Below are positions 35,108 to 43,588 of a DNA stretch of 64,000 nucleotides, piece after piece. The position numbers and the translations under genes are program-made. The notes under the pieces are model-generated. The model ran no database searches, was not told the origin of the DNA, and was given only the letters and a program-made list of their open reading frames with translations. Origin of the DNA: Saprospiraceae bacterium (GTDB lineage: Bacteria; Bacteroidota; Bacteroidia; Chitinophagales; Saprospiraceae); the NCBI GenBank assembly GCA_028280415.1, contig JANQLV010000023.1, positions 186,001 through 250,000 of the forward strand. The letters run 5' to 3'. The number at the start of each line of letters is the position of its first letter. Position 1 is the first letter of the stretch.

Positions 35108-35314
35108 TTATTCCTTTTCTATCGAAATAATATCTCCGGGTTCGCAATCCAAAGCCTCGCAAATTGCAGCTAAAGTGGAGAAACGAACACCTTTTGCCTT
35201 CCCCGTTTTTAGTAATGATAAGTTCGTTACAGAGATACCGACTTTTTCCGAAAGGGTATTCAGTTTCATTTTTCGCTTGGCGAGCATGACATCAAGGTGG
35301 ATAACAATTTTCAT
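35108..35314 (-). CDS. YozG-like XRE helix-turn-helix regulator
   Basis: 68 residues, a single XRE domain: HLDVMLAKRKMKLNTLSEKVG, then ISVTNLSLLKTGKAKGVRFSTLAAICEALDCEPGDII. This fits the YozG/YdaS-like small regulators that partner DUF2975 membrane proteins. Its ATG overlaps the DUF2975 stop codon (ATGA, 4 bases), so it is translationally coupled. Likely regulates this membrane pair; target otherwise unknown. Confidence 0.92.
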   Translation of the reverse strand: MKIVIHLDVMLAKRKMKLNTLSEKVGISVTNLSLLKTGKAKGVRFSTLAAICEALDCEPGDIISIEKE

Positions 35315-35910
35315 ACGATAGATTTATTATCCTCCAATAATAATTGGCCTTCCTTAAATACATCTGACAGAACCAAACAGGTAAGCGCAAAGGCGATACT
35401 GCCGAAAGGAATCGTAAAGTTTATAACAGAGGTTTCTCCCTGTACAAAAAAATTAAATGCACTCAAAAGGCTAATCCAAAAACCATATTTAGCAAGGACT
35501 CTGAAACTTTCGATATTCCCCTTATAAAAAGTAGACAGCGATTCAATGGATCGCAGAATTTTCTTTACTGTTTTTAACACTAAAAAGATTAGTACAAAGA
35601 ATATAAGTCCCCTTAACATAAGCCAGAGTTTCATTGCGATGCCGAGATCACTCAAGTACAGATTATCCGGATTGGTACAGCTCGTGCAAAATCGAAAATT
35701 TCCAATCCCGAAACCCGCTTCAAAAGCATCATTCACAATAAGCATTTGAAAGAAGTTCGGTTGAATGAAGCTATAGACAAGCATCAAAAAGAATAATCCG
35801 AAAAGCACCAGGACCAATATGTTGATCACTTTGTATACCCACAAAGCCCAACGCAATGACTTCTTAGTCTTCATTTTTATCTTAAAGGTAAAATTTTTTA
35901 AATAAAACAT
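35311..35910 (-). CDS. DUF2975 membrane protein
   Basis: 199 residues, or 187 if translation starts at ATG 35874 (MKTKKSLRWALWV). Four membrane segments: about 25-47, 100-125, 145-165 and 175-190. The fourth is followed by a cytoplasmic tail. The paired small XRE gene overlapping its 3' end is the usual DUF2975 partner arrangement. Function unknown; sometimes proposed to be a membrane sensor/anti-regulator for the XRE partner. Confidence 0.85.
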   Translation of the reverse strand: MFYLKNFTFKIKMKTKKSLRWALWVYKVINILVLVLFGLFFLMLVYSFIQPNFFQMLIVNDAFEAGFGIGNFRFCTSCTNPDNLYLSDLGIAMKLWLMLRGLIFFVLIFLVLKTVKKILRSIESLSTFYKGNIESFRVLAKYGFWISLLSAFNFFVQGETSVINFTIPFGSIAFALTCLVLSDVFKEGQLLLEDNKSIV

Positions 35911-36024
35911 AAAATTTATTCTCTTTTTTATCTTTATGCATAGGTTTAGAAGTAATTAAACTATATTCAGCAATGACGAATACAGATCAGATTTAACTAA
36001 GAAATAATTATATCAGACAATCAT

Positions 36025-36600
36025 ATGTGGTCGGTAAACTCCAGGATGCTCGAAGAAGACTATATTGTTCAATTTAAAATAACTGCTTATGGACAAGCGC
36101 TATCAGTTGGAACGCTTATCAATTTGTGGATAGATGATCCTGTATTCCGGCGGTTTTATAATGAGCTACTGGCATCGCAACCGTTTTCAGCATTTTTTTG
36201 GGAGCACCCTCCAATTACTGCTGAGCTACTGGATGTACCTTACGAATTTGTCCTGGTAAAAAGCAATACGCTATATACAGTTCAAGCAAACCCGAATGCT
36301 TTTAAACCGCATTTTAAAAGCAATCTTCCTGTCGTAACGTTTATGAATTTAGGCAAAGATGCTAAGTTAATCGCTCCTTGTCCACTAAGGATAAATGAAA
36401 CTTATACACATTTAGGCAGTTTTACCAGAAACGCTCCGCCACAACAGATTGACGCATTCTGGCGATCGGTGGGTTTGCAATATAAAGAGATTATCGGCAG
36501 TGCTCCCATATGGTTGAGTACTTCAGGACTTGGTGCATACTGGTTACATGTACGCTTGGATAGCCGCCCGAAGTACTACAAACATGTAGCATATAAATAA
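36025..36600 (+). CDS. DUF6940 family protein
   Basis: 191 residues, no signal peptide. ALSVGTLINLWIDDPVFRRFY, SAFFWEHPPIT and the C-terminal WLSTSGLGAYWLHVRLDSRPKYY match the DUF6940 pattern as I know it; the block PPQQIDAFWRSVG is also typical. The family has no assigned function. Conserved aromatic and Arg residues in the last 30 positions (HVRLDSRPKYY) suggest an enzymatic or ligand-binding role. It stands alone between the DUF2975 pair and a secreted protein. Confidence 0.8.
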   Translation: MWSVNSRMLEEDYIVQFKITAYGQALSVGTLINLWIDDPVFRRFYNELLASQPFSAFFWEHPPITAELLDVPYEFVLVKSNTLYTVQANPNAFKPHFKSNLPVVTFMNLGKDAKLIAPCPLRINETYTHLGSFTRNAPPQQIDAFWRSVGLQYKEIIGSAPIWLSTSGLGAYWLHVRLDSRPKYYKHVAYK

Positions 36601-36621
36601 TTGCTTGCTGTACCTAGTCTA

Positions 36622-37557
36622 CTACTTCCTCAATTTATACTCATATGTAGTACGCTTATAATCATCATCAACTTTGACAAGCTTGACATAGGTCCCTTTG
36701 AGGATATAACCCGTGGTAATCTCATAAACACAGTTGATTTCTTCTGTAGTGGAGAATTCAGGAATATCTTCCGGATTGATTTCATCTTTGCTTTGCAAGC
36801 CTAGTTTTTCAAAATTCTTTTCGACAAAATCGATCATTAATTTTTTTGCTTCCGCGCCGTCGATACCCGATTCCATTTTGATCCGTGCGATATAGTTTTC
36901 CTCATCAACCGCTACTACCTTTATTTTTTGATATCCGGGCATTGTCTCTTTGATGAAAGGGTTGGTGTATAGTTTTATCCCTGTAAGCGGTTCTTTCCGG
37001 GGGAGGTTGATCCCATACAAAGCATGGAAAAACCGAATATCATTGGCCCAGTAACTGGCCTGAGCCGATGTTTGAAAAAGTCCTTCCATCATATTTTGAA
37101 AATTCACCTTAACAGAGTCCGGCAGTTCTTTTTTGTCAGTCAGCCAGCTGCCAACTGCTGTCTCCAAAATTTCCTTCATTTCTTCCCAATTATCGATTCG
37201 CTTAAAACTTCCAAACTCATCTGTGCTAAAGCGAATCGGAATATCCTGGCATAATTTCAACAGCTCTTTCTCCAGTTCGGAAACCTTTCTGTTACTCTGC
37301 TCATTTGTATATCTCCATTCTATAAGGTATTGATTTTCGGTCGAGTCGACAATATTGACCTGTACTTCGTAGGTACTTTCTTCCAGTGTTTCTTCGTTTT
37401 TGCTAAACTTGTCTACCGTTTGCCTAAACTCATAAACGACCTGATCTCCAATTTCCCAAAATGCGGTCATCATAATCGTCGTATCGGTCAATGCCTGGCT
37501 ATTAACCTCAGAATATAAACCAAGGCAGAGGGCAAAAAACAAAATTAGTTTTCTCAT
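36622..37557 (-). CDS. Secreted hypothetical protein
   Basis: 311 residues with a signal peptide (MRKLILFFALCLGLYSEVNSQ). The mature part alternates beta strands and short helices, with repeated Glu/Lys, for example YIARIKMESGIDGAEAKKLMIDFV and TTGYILKGTYVKLVKVDDDY at the end. No metal-binding or catalytic motif was seen. No family recognised. It lies 40 bases downstream of the M28 peptidase gene on the same strand and may be co-transcribed with it, so a periplasmic or outer-surface partner role is possible. Confidence 0.65.
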   Translation of the reverse strand: MRKLILFFALCLGLYSEVNSQALTDTTIMMTAFWEIGDQVVYEFRQTVDKFSKNEETLEESTYEVQVNIVDSTENQYLIEWRYTNEQSNRKVSELEKELLKLCQDIPIRFSTDEFGSFKRIDNWEEMKEILETAVGSWLTDKKELPDSVKVNFQNMMEGLFQTSAQASYWANDIRFFHALYGINLPRKEPLTGIKLYTNPFIKETMPGYQKIKVVAVDEENYIARIKMESGIDGAEAKKLMIDFVEKNFEKLGLQSKDEINPEDIPEFSTTEEINCVYEITTGYILKGTYVKLVKVDDDYKRTTYEYKLRK

Positions 37558-37597
37558 TTCTCTCTACTCTTTTTCGCTATTTTTTGTTTCCCGGGGC

Positions 37598-38833
37598 TTA
37601 GAAAGTAACTTCGCGTTTCAACTCTTTTTCCCCTCGCTTTACAACAACCGTGGTAGTATCTCCTTTTTTGAATTGGCTAAGCCCTTTCATATAATCGTAA
37701 ATATCCTTTACTTCGAGATCGCCCATTTTGATTATGACATCTCCTTTTTCCAGCTTGGCTTTCTGCGCAGGCCGGTCATCTAAGACTCCATCAATCCTCA
37801 TCCCTTTTCCATCATAAACATAATCAGGCATTACGCCAAGGGTTACTTTAAAAGAAGCCACTTTTCTATCCTGGCTTTCATCTTTTGTTTTTGAAAAAGT
37901 CAATTTCCCTTCAGCGTCAAGGTTTTCAATAATGGCCAAAATGAATTCGGAAATTTCGTAAATCCCCTGATAATTTACCAGATGGCTATCATCTTCCGGC
38001 TTATGATAATCGGTATGTTGTCCAGAGAAAAAGTGTAATACAGGAATGCCTTCATTATAAAATGAGGTATGGTCAGAAGGGCCAATTCCACTGTCGTGCA
38101 TTTTAGGTTTAATGCCTGCAACCTCAAGTTTTTCAAGTAAAGGTCTCCACACAGGAGAGGTGCCTGTCCCGTTTACGGCTAATACTTTTTCCTCATTAAG
38201 ACGACCGATCATATCCATATTGATCAGGTAGTTCATTTTTTCAAGAGAAAGGGTTGGTCGATTGACATAATTCTTTGAGCCGTAGAGGCCCAATTCTTCA
38301 CCGGAAAAGGCTATAAATAAATAGTTGTTATTTTTAAACTTGCTGTTTTTCAAAGCTTCGGCAATGTAAAGCATTGCGGCAATACCACTGGCATTATCGT
38401 CCGCACCATTGTGAATATCCGGTTCGCCTACGTGCCGTGAGCCAAAATGTCCCATTCCCAGATGATCATAATGCCCGCCAATTACCACGGTATTTGCAGC
38501 ACCATTATCAAGAAAAGCAACAACATTCTTCCCTTTGCGTTTTTCCGCTTCTTCAGGATTTCCATGCGGATTACTCATGTATTTGAAATCGAAGTGGTGA
38601 TACCAGGTTTTCTCGTCCCCCATTGGCTGCAAACCAATCTCTTCAAAGCGATGAGCAATATAGCTTGCTGCCATTTCTTCTCCTTTGGTTCCGGTTTCCC
38701 GCCCCATTAGCAAATCCGAAGCAAGGTAAACCACATCAATCTGTAAATTCTGTATCGTTTCAGCAGATTGTGCATAGCTAAATTGAAAATTCAAGGCTGA
38801 CAAAAGAAGTAAGAAATACTTTATACTCTTCAT
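37598..38833 (-). CDS. Secreted M28-family metallopeptidase with C-terminal PDZ domain
   Basis: 411 residues. Signal peptide about 1-21 (ending SYAQ). The M28 di-zinc site is visible: GGHYDHLG, then NGADDNASGIAAML, AFSGEELGLYGS with the catalytic/ligand Glu pair, NMDMIGRL and SDHTSFYNEGIP. The C-terminal about 90 residues form a PDZ domain (DYVYDGKGMRIDGVLDDRPAQKA, KGDVIIKMGDLEV). Such enzymes act as aminopeptidases in the periplasm or outside. It is upstream of a secreted hypothetical on the same strand. Confidence 0.93.
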   Translation of the reverse strand: MKSIKYFLLLLSALNFQFSYAQSAETIQNLQIDVVYLASDLLMGRETGTKGEEMAASYIAHRFEEIGLQPMGDEKTWYHHFDFKYMSNPHGNPEEAEKRKGKNVVAFLDNGAANTVVIGGHYDHLGMGHFGSRHVGEPDIHNGADDNASGIAAMLYIAEALKNSKFKNNNYLFIAFSGEELGLYGSKNYVNRPTLSLEKMNYLINMDMIGRLNEEKVLAVNGTGTSPVWRPLLEKLEVAGIKPKMHDSGIGPSDHTSFYNEGIPVLHFFSGQHTDYHKPEDDSHLVNYQGIYEISEFILAIIENLDAEGKLTFSKTKDESQDRKVASFKVTLGVMPDYVYDGKGMRIDGVLDDRPAQKAKLEKGDVIIKMGDLEVKDIYDYMKGLSQFKKGDTTTVVVKRGEKELKREVTF

Positions 38834-38902
38834 AATATTTTTTTTGCTGCAAAAATAAGGAAGAATTTAATTTCCGTGCGTCACAGGATTGTTAATGATT
38901 AG

Positions 38903-39661
38903 CTATAAGCCAACATCTTCCTTAATAACATCCAGTAATTCTAAAAAAAACATATTAATTTTTGATCGGGCAACTGATGCATCACTACTACTAATAATAT
39001 TCATTCGTTCTTCTCTGGCTAGATTCTTACTGCGGTTTTTCAGCTCTCGCAATTCGTTCGCCCTTTTTTCGGAAAGTGCAATCAGTTCATCCAGGTGAAC
39101 ATTTAAAATCTTATCGACATCCATGCCGCTGGCTAATTTATTTTTGGCAACATCGATTATTGCAATATCCTGTACGTTTTTTCCATTTAAAAAGCCTTTT
39201 CGGTGCAGCTTTTCCAGTTGTTCCATAAAATGAAGTTGCAAGCCTTCAATATTTTTATATGGTACATAAAAATGTTCCAGCTCATTCAGGTGCTGTTTAA
39301 ACTCATCCAGGCTTTCCTGGCGCTCTGTATCTGAAGGCGCATTCTTGAAGTAGGTATAAATTAATGGTGTGCCATTTTGTTGAAATTCCCGATAGGCTGT
39401 ATCGAATTCTTCTCTAGTATATTTTCCCACTTTTGTAGAAAACAACATTACGAAAATATCACTCTTTTTTAATGCTTCATTATACTCATCCTGTAAGCGG
39501 GTCTTGGCCATCGCATCCAGAAAATCTTCCCAGATCACTAATTCTAAAAATATTTTTTCCTTAACTAAATCTTTATTCCGTCGATTAAGAAAAATTTCGA
39601 AGGCCCGGCGATCTTCGACTAATTCCGCAGAAGAGGCTAAAAATATTTGTATGGTTTTCAT
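38903..39661 (-). CDS. TIR/DUF4062-like protein with possible effector-associated tail
   Basis: 252 residues. The N-terminal domain (about 1-145) begins IQIFLASSAELVEDRRAFEIF and has LVIWEDFLDAM, DEYNEALKKSDIFVMLFSTKVG and YTREEFDTAYREFQ, the layout of a TIR-like/DUF4062 domain used in bacterial conflict systems. The tail (about 185-250; ALSEKRANELRELK, SKINMFFLELLDVI) resembles effector-associated domains of the EAD11 kind, which bring effectors to partner NLR-like proteins. No signal peptide. It stands alone between the M28 peptidase and DUF4197; no ATPase partner lies nearby. NAD-cleaving activity is possible but not shown. Confidence 0.7.
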   Translation of the reverse strand: MKTIQIFLASSAELVEDRRAFEIFLNRRNKDLVKEKIFLELVIWEDFLDAMAKTRLQDEYNEALKKSDIFVMLFSTKVGKYTREEFDTAYREFQQNGTPLIYTYFKNAPSDTERQESLDEFKQHLNELEHFYVPYKNIEGLQLHFMEQLEKLHRKGFLNGKNVQDIAIIDVAKNKLASGMDVDKILNVHLDELIALSEKRANELRELKNRSKNLAREERMNIISSSDASVARSKINMFFLELLDVIKEDVGL

Positions 39662-39727
39662 CGACTATTTCAGGGAGTAAAACATTTAAAAAAAGCTATA
39701 ATACAAATTTTAGCTTAATTTTCTATA

Positions 39728-39774
39728 AAAAATAAAACCCCGATCTTCTTTTGGAAAACCAGGGTTTTATTTTT
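39728..39774 (-). terminator. Terminator after DUF4197 gene
   Basis: A perfect 13-bp stem (39728-39740 with 39762-39774; AAAAATAAAACCC and complement) around a 21-base loop, about 40 bases downstream of the DUF4197 gene on the minus strand. The stem ends in A- and T-rich arms, so it can terminate either way. Confidence 0.75.
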
Positions 39775-39814
39775 CATTATTAATTGACGAAATTCTTGGT
39801 ATTCTACAATACTG

Positions 39815-40555
39815 CTAGTTTTTATCCTGCTTCGCAAATACTTTTTTCAATAAATTCGACGATCTGGAAGACTGGTTCTGACGAATATCCTCTTCTTTCT
39901 TTTCAATAAGACCAAACATCCCGTCCAGCGCTTTATTGGTCACATAGCGATCCAGTTCGGGGTCCACTTTTTTAACCAATGGAATTTTATTATAGGCTTT
40001 TACAACGCTTTTCCAGTAAGAACGAGCATTCACTTCGTCGAGTGAATTCTGTATAACCGGCATAAATTCATTGAATAAAGGTTTTGAAGTCGTTTTTTCC
40101 AAATAACGGGTGGCGGCATCTTGTTCTCCCATCAGAATATTCATCGCGTCTTTGAAAGTCATTTGCCTGATTGCACCAACAAAAATGGGTTTTGCCTTTT
40201 TTGCAGCATCTTCTGCAGCCCGGTTAAGTAATACAACCATTTTATCCTCGGCATCTTCAAAACCTGGCACAACCTTTACCTTTTTAAAAACTTTTTGTGC
40301 TTCCGGTGGAATGGGAATTTTATAAATACTTTTCAGATAACCATCTTCCGCTGACAAAAAATCAACCGCTTTACCCACCCCGACATTCAATGCTTCTTTT
40401 AAACCTTTCCCAACTTCTTCCTGAGACAGTCCAATACCATCGCCTTTGAGCTTGGATTCAGCTTTTTTGGCCGCCTTGTTTACCTTATCTAAAAATTGTG
40501 CGGACATGCAATTGACCACTGCAACACATAATATTAATGTTAGTAATTTTTTCAT
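39815..40555 (-). CDS. DUF4197 family secreted protein
   Basis: 246 residues with a signal peptide (MKKLLTLILCVAVVNCMSAQ). The mature part holds the DUF4197 core: LSQEEVGKGLKEALNVGVGKAVDFLSAEDGYLKS, PIPPEAQKV, VVLLNRAAEDAAKKAKPIFVGAIRQM, RYLEKTTSKPLFNEFMPVI, and VTNKALDGMFGLIEKKEEDIR. Mostly helical. The function of the family is unknown. Single gene with its own terminator; the next gene upstream is a separate unit. Confidence 0.92.
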   Translation of the reverse strand: MKKLLTLILCVAVVNCMSAQFLDKVNKAAKKAESKLKGDGIGLSQEEVGKGLKEALNVGVGKAVDFLSAEDGYLKSIYKIPIPPEAQKVFKKVKVVPGFEDAEDKMVVLLNRAAEDAAKKAKPIFVGAIRQMTFKDAMNILMGEQDAATRYLEKTTSKPLFNEFMPVIQNSLDEVNARSYWKSVVKAYNKIPLVKKVDPELDRYVTNKALDGMFGLIEKKEEDIRQNQSSRSSNLLKKVFAKQDKN

Positions 40556-40645
40556 TGAAAATATTTTTTTAATCTAATTTCAAAAATAGTACCTAGCCGG
40601 CAAAGATACCTTTAAAGCTTTGTTAAAGACGTGTAAAAAGAAGGA

Positions 40646-42640
40646 TTAGCGAATTAATAGTACATCCCCCCGATAAAGCTCCGTATGACCATCAATAAAC
40701 TCTATTTCAAAATAGTAAACATATATTCCATTGGGTGATTCCTGGCCGTTCATTCGTCCGTCCCAACTCGTGCTTTGATCCGGATAAAAATCTCTTGCTT
40801 CGTATAACACCGCCCCCCAACGATTGAAAAGGCTGAAATTTTTCACTTTTTTAACCCCTTTACCAATATATACCCGAAAAATGTCGTTGAAGCCGTCTCC
40901 ATTCGGGCTGAAAACATTGGGAATATATACCAATCTTTCTTTCCTAACAGAAACGACTTTTCGATCTGTTTTCGTACAACCATTTTTATCAATTACCTGT
41001 ACGGAATAGGCTTGTGTATTTAATAAGGTATCTATTTGTATAAAACAGCCCGGACAATTTTGTTCAGGAGTCCAGATAATTGTATCAATCTGTTCTGGCG
41101 GAAAATTGATTTGTACCTCAAGCTCAAGGGCACAACCTAATTGTATTTCTTCATCTTCTCCCAGGTCAATAAGCAGCTCTGGTTGAGAAACAATTAAAAG
41201 TGTAGTATCCCATTCACAACCTGTCGCATCCTGTATTTTCAATTGATAGGTTCCCGGAAATAAATCAGTAAAGGAATTTTGGGCAGTCCATGCACTACTA
41301 TCTATCGCAAATAAATAGGATGGTGTTCCTCCCAACACACTATCAACAACAATACTTCCAAAACTGGTCCCAAAGCAAGGATTTCTGAGCCTTAATAATG
41401 CATTCTCCGGTTCTGCCGGATTATCAATTACCTGAACCTGATCCTCATCTGTACAACCATTAAAGGTATTGGTCACCAATAATGTGTAGGTTCCGGGACG
41501 ATCTGCCATTGCCTGTCGGGTATTTGCTCCGGAGATCAGATTTCCATCGACTGTAGTCCAAAGATAGGTAAAGGTATTTCCATTTGATGAGCCGGAGCCA
41601 TCAAGCATGACTGTGAAATTCAAACAGTTAATTTCCTGATCCAATCCTGCATTCGCAACAGGCGTTTCAAGGCTGGCTAGTACTTCCACTTCAGCTTCTC
41701 CTGTACAGCCGCTAACATCATTTGTGATTATAAGCGTATACAGTCCGGGGGCATCAACAAGCGGCATTGGCGTATTTGTTCCAGAAATTATATTGCCATC
41801 CTGAGTTGACCATTCATAACTAACCGGAGCCATTCCGGAGGTTTCATTGCCCAAAAGACTAATACTGGTATTCGACAGACAATCGAGAATCTCCGGTTCG
41901 GCAATTTGTACCTGAGGGAGTGGCGAGCTGACAAGGTTTACTGCCACAGAATCCCGGCAGCCTCCTTCATCGATTACAAGTAGCTGATACGTGCCGGGAG
42001 TACTTGTCGAAACAAGTGGCTCTCCCGGGTCTCCTATGATCTCACCATTTTGAGTTGACCACTCATAGCTCAAACCTGTTCCACTTCCGGAAGCGGAGCC
42101 ATCCAGAATGATTTCACTTCCTTCACAGAGATAATCAAGGCTTTCAATAATAGCTTCGGCAGGAGAAAGAATGTCCCCGGAAATGAGATTGTATTCATAA
42201 TCACAAACATCTCCACCTTTCCCATCCATCATCAGGTAATAGGTTTCTCCGATCGTAAGCCCCGAAGCGGTGATATTGGCACTGCCAATAACCGGATCAA
42301 GACAGTTGGAAACTGCTGTGAAATTCTGACAATCATTCGTGGCAAAAAACTGTGCCTGGAGTCCGGAACTTTGGTTGCAATTAAATACTATAATCTCTAA
42401 TTCAAAACTGACTGATCCGGCAATAAAAGCAATCCAATTATTATTTTCTACTATGCCACAAAAAGCATTTGGTGTTCCGGAATTTTGAGCATTGCCATTA
42501 TTAGAACAATAACCGTCCAGGTCACATAGTAAAGGAGCATTCTGGCAGGTGTTTGCCGGAGGTAAGGGGAAATCACATTGCCCCCGGCCCGGGATGATCC
42601 ATCCAAGCCCCAGACATAAAAAAAGGATTTTCTTTATCAT
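40646..42640 (-). CDS. T9SS-secreted repeat protein with gliding-motility-associated C-terminal domain
   Basis: 664 residues. Signal peptide 1-20 (IIPGRGQ). An N-terminal domain (about 20-155) of beta type with Cys pairs (ENNWIAFIAGSVSFELEI). Then three to four Ig/PKD-like repeats of about 80-90 residues, each with SYEWSTQDGNIISG and PGTYTLLVTN. The last about 90 residues are the type B sorting domain: VYIPNVFSPNGDGFNDIFRVY, FNRWGAVLYEARDF, SPNGIYVYYFEI, ending LIR. It should be exported by type IX secretion to the cell surface or outside; an adhesin-like or surface role is likely. Confidence 0.93.
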   Translation of the reverse strand: MIKKILFLCLGLGWIIPGRGQCDFPLPPANTCQNAPLLCDLDGYCSNNGNAQNSGTPNAFCGIVENNNWIAFIAGSVSFELEIIVFNCNQSSGLQAQFFATNDCQNFTAVSNCLDPVIGSANITASGLTIGETYYLMMDGKGGDVCDYEYNLISGDILSPAEAIIESLDYLCEGSEIILDGSASGSGTGLSYEWSTQNGEIIGDPGEPLVSTSTPGTYQLLVIDEGGCRDSVAVNLVSSPLPQVQIAEPEILDCLSNTSISLLGNETSGMAPVSYEWSTQDGNIISGTNTPMPLVDAPGLYTLIITNDVSGCTGEAEVEVLASLETPVANAGLDQEINCLNFTVMLDGSGSSNGNTFTYLWTTVDGNLISGANTRQAMADRPGTYTLLVTNTFNGCTDEDQVQVIDNPAEPENALLRLRNPCFGTSFGSIVVDSVLGGTPSYLFAIDSSAWTAQNSFTDLFPGTYQLKIQDATGCEWDTTLLIVSQPELLIDLGEDEEIQLGCALELEVQINFPPEQIDTIIWTPEQNCPGCFIQIDTLLNTQAYSVQVIDKNGCTKTDRKVVSVRKERLVYIPNVFSPNGDGFNDIFRVYIGKGVKKVKNFSLFNRWGAVLYEARDFYPDQSTSWDGRMNGQESPNGIYVYYFEIEFIDGHTELYRGDVLLIR

Positions 42641-42807
42641 TGACTACATAATGCTGCAAAACAAGATAACAAGATGCTGCACGACGAGCAAGCCTGGCAG
42701 GAATTAGTTTTGCCCAATAGGTTGCAAACGAAAATCAAATATCAAGTAAGAAGTTACAAAGAAATACGCAATATTGATCCATTTCTGGTTAATGGCTCAA
42801 TTAAGTA

Positions 42808-43578
42808 TCATTTATCAATGAAAGCTCCAGCGGGTACTGCATAAAAATGATCCGGCTGTTTTTCTTTTTTATAGGATACATTTGAAAAAACGGATTCGTA
42901 GCGCTGCTCACCGAATGCTTCCTTTTCCCATTTATATCCCTTATAAGCCGCCGGTGCGAGCAGGCCATTGGCATCAATCCAGTCATATTGCAAAGCATAG
43001 AGCTGATTGGCACGTGATTTATCGAAATAGGTAACAGAATAGGTTATGAAGTCTATCTTATTCGTGGCTGGATCGATGTACATATTATATTTATCCTCAG
43101 GAGTGTCTCCAACGTTGGCCTCAAAACTTATGTTGATCAGATGACGTTTCCCGCCTTCAATTTCTACGATACCCCCATCTTTTATATTTATCCCCGGGTC
43201 TGTAAACACAAAGGGGATGGCGACAAAGTAAAAATGCAGATTGTGCATAAACCGGGGGGATTTTCCGGGAAAAGAATCCCGGTGCGGCCCGACCCAAACA
43301 TCTGTTCCGTTGAAACCAAGTTGATACTTATTTTCAACCTCGATTAAAGATTTTCGGGTCTTGAGATCAATGGTATGCTTTTCCGCATTCGCAGCGTTCC
43401 CACGGGTATAGGACAAGGTATTCATGGCATCCCAGGTTGCCTGACCTCCGTGAGCATCCAGTACTTTTTCAAAAACCTCAGGAAAGTTTGTTTTAGGCTT
43501 TTCAGGCTTTGAGGACTGCTCCGTACCACAGGAAAAGCCCAGAAAAATAATAAAGCTCAGCGTTAATGCCTTTTTCAT
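42808..43578 (-). CDS. Lipoprotein of unknown function
   Basis: About 256 residues from ATG 43578 (MKKALTLSFIIFLGFSCG). A longer frame to 43689 overlaps the upstream amidohydrolase and is unlikely. The lipobox LGFSCG gives a lipidated Cys near residue 17. The mature part starts polar, then beta-rich: LDAHGGQATWDAMNTLSYTRG, DLKTRKSLIEVENKYQLGFNG, SYKKEKQPDHFYAVPAGAFID. The region resembles periplasmic beta-barrel/LolA-like lipoproteins of the DUF6503 type in layout, but I cannot confirm it. It is 10 bases downstream of the amidohydrolase and probably co-transcribed. Confidence 0.7.
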   Translation of the reverse strand: MKKALTLSFIIFLGFSCGTEQSSKPEKPKTNFPEVFEKVLDAHGGQATWDAMNTLSYTRGNAANAEKHTIDLKTRKSLIEVENKYQLGFNGTDVWVGPHRDSFPGKSPRFMHNLHFYFVAIPFVFTDPGINIKDGGIVEIEGGKRHLINISFEANVGDTPEDKYNMYIDPATNKIDFITYSVTYFDKSRANQLYALQYDWIDANGLLAPAAYKGYKWEKEAFGEQRYESVFSNVSYKKEKQPDHFYAVPAGAFIDK

Positions 43579-43588
43579 TTTGTTGTTT

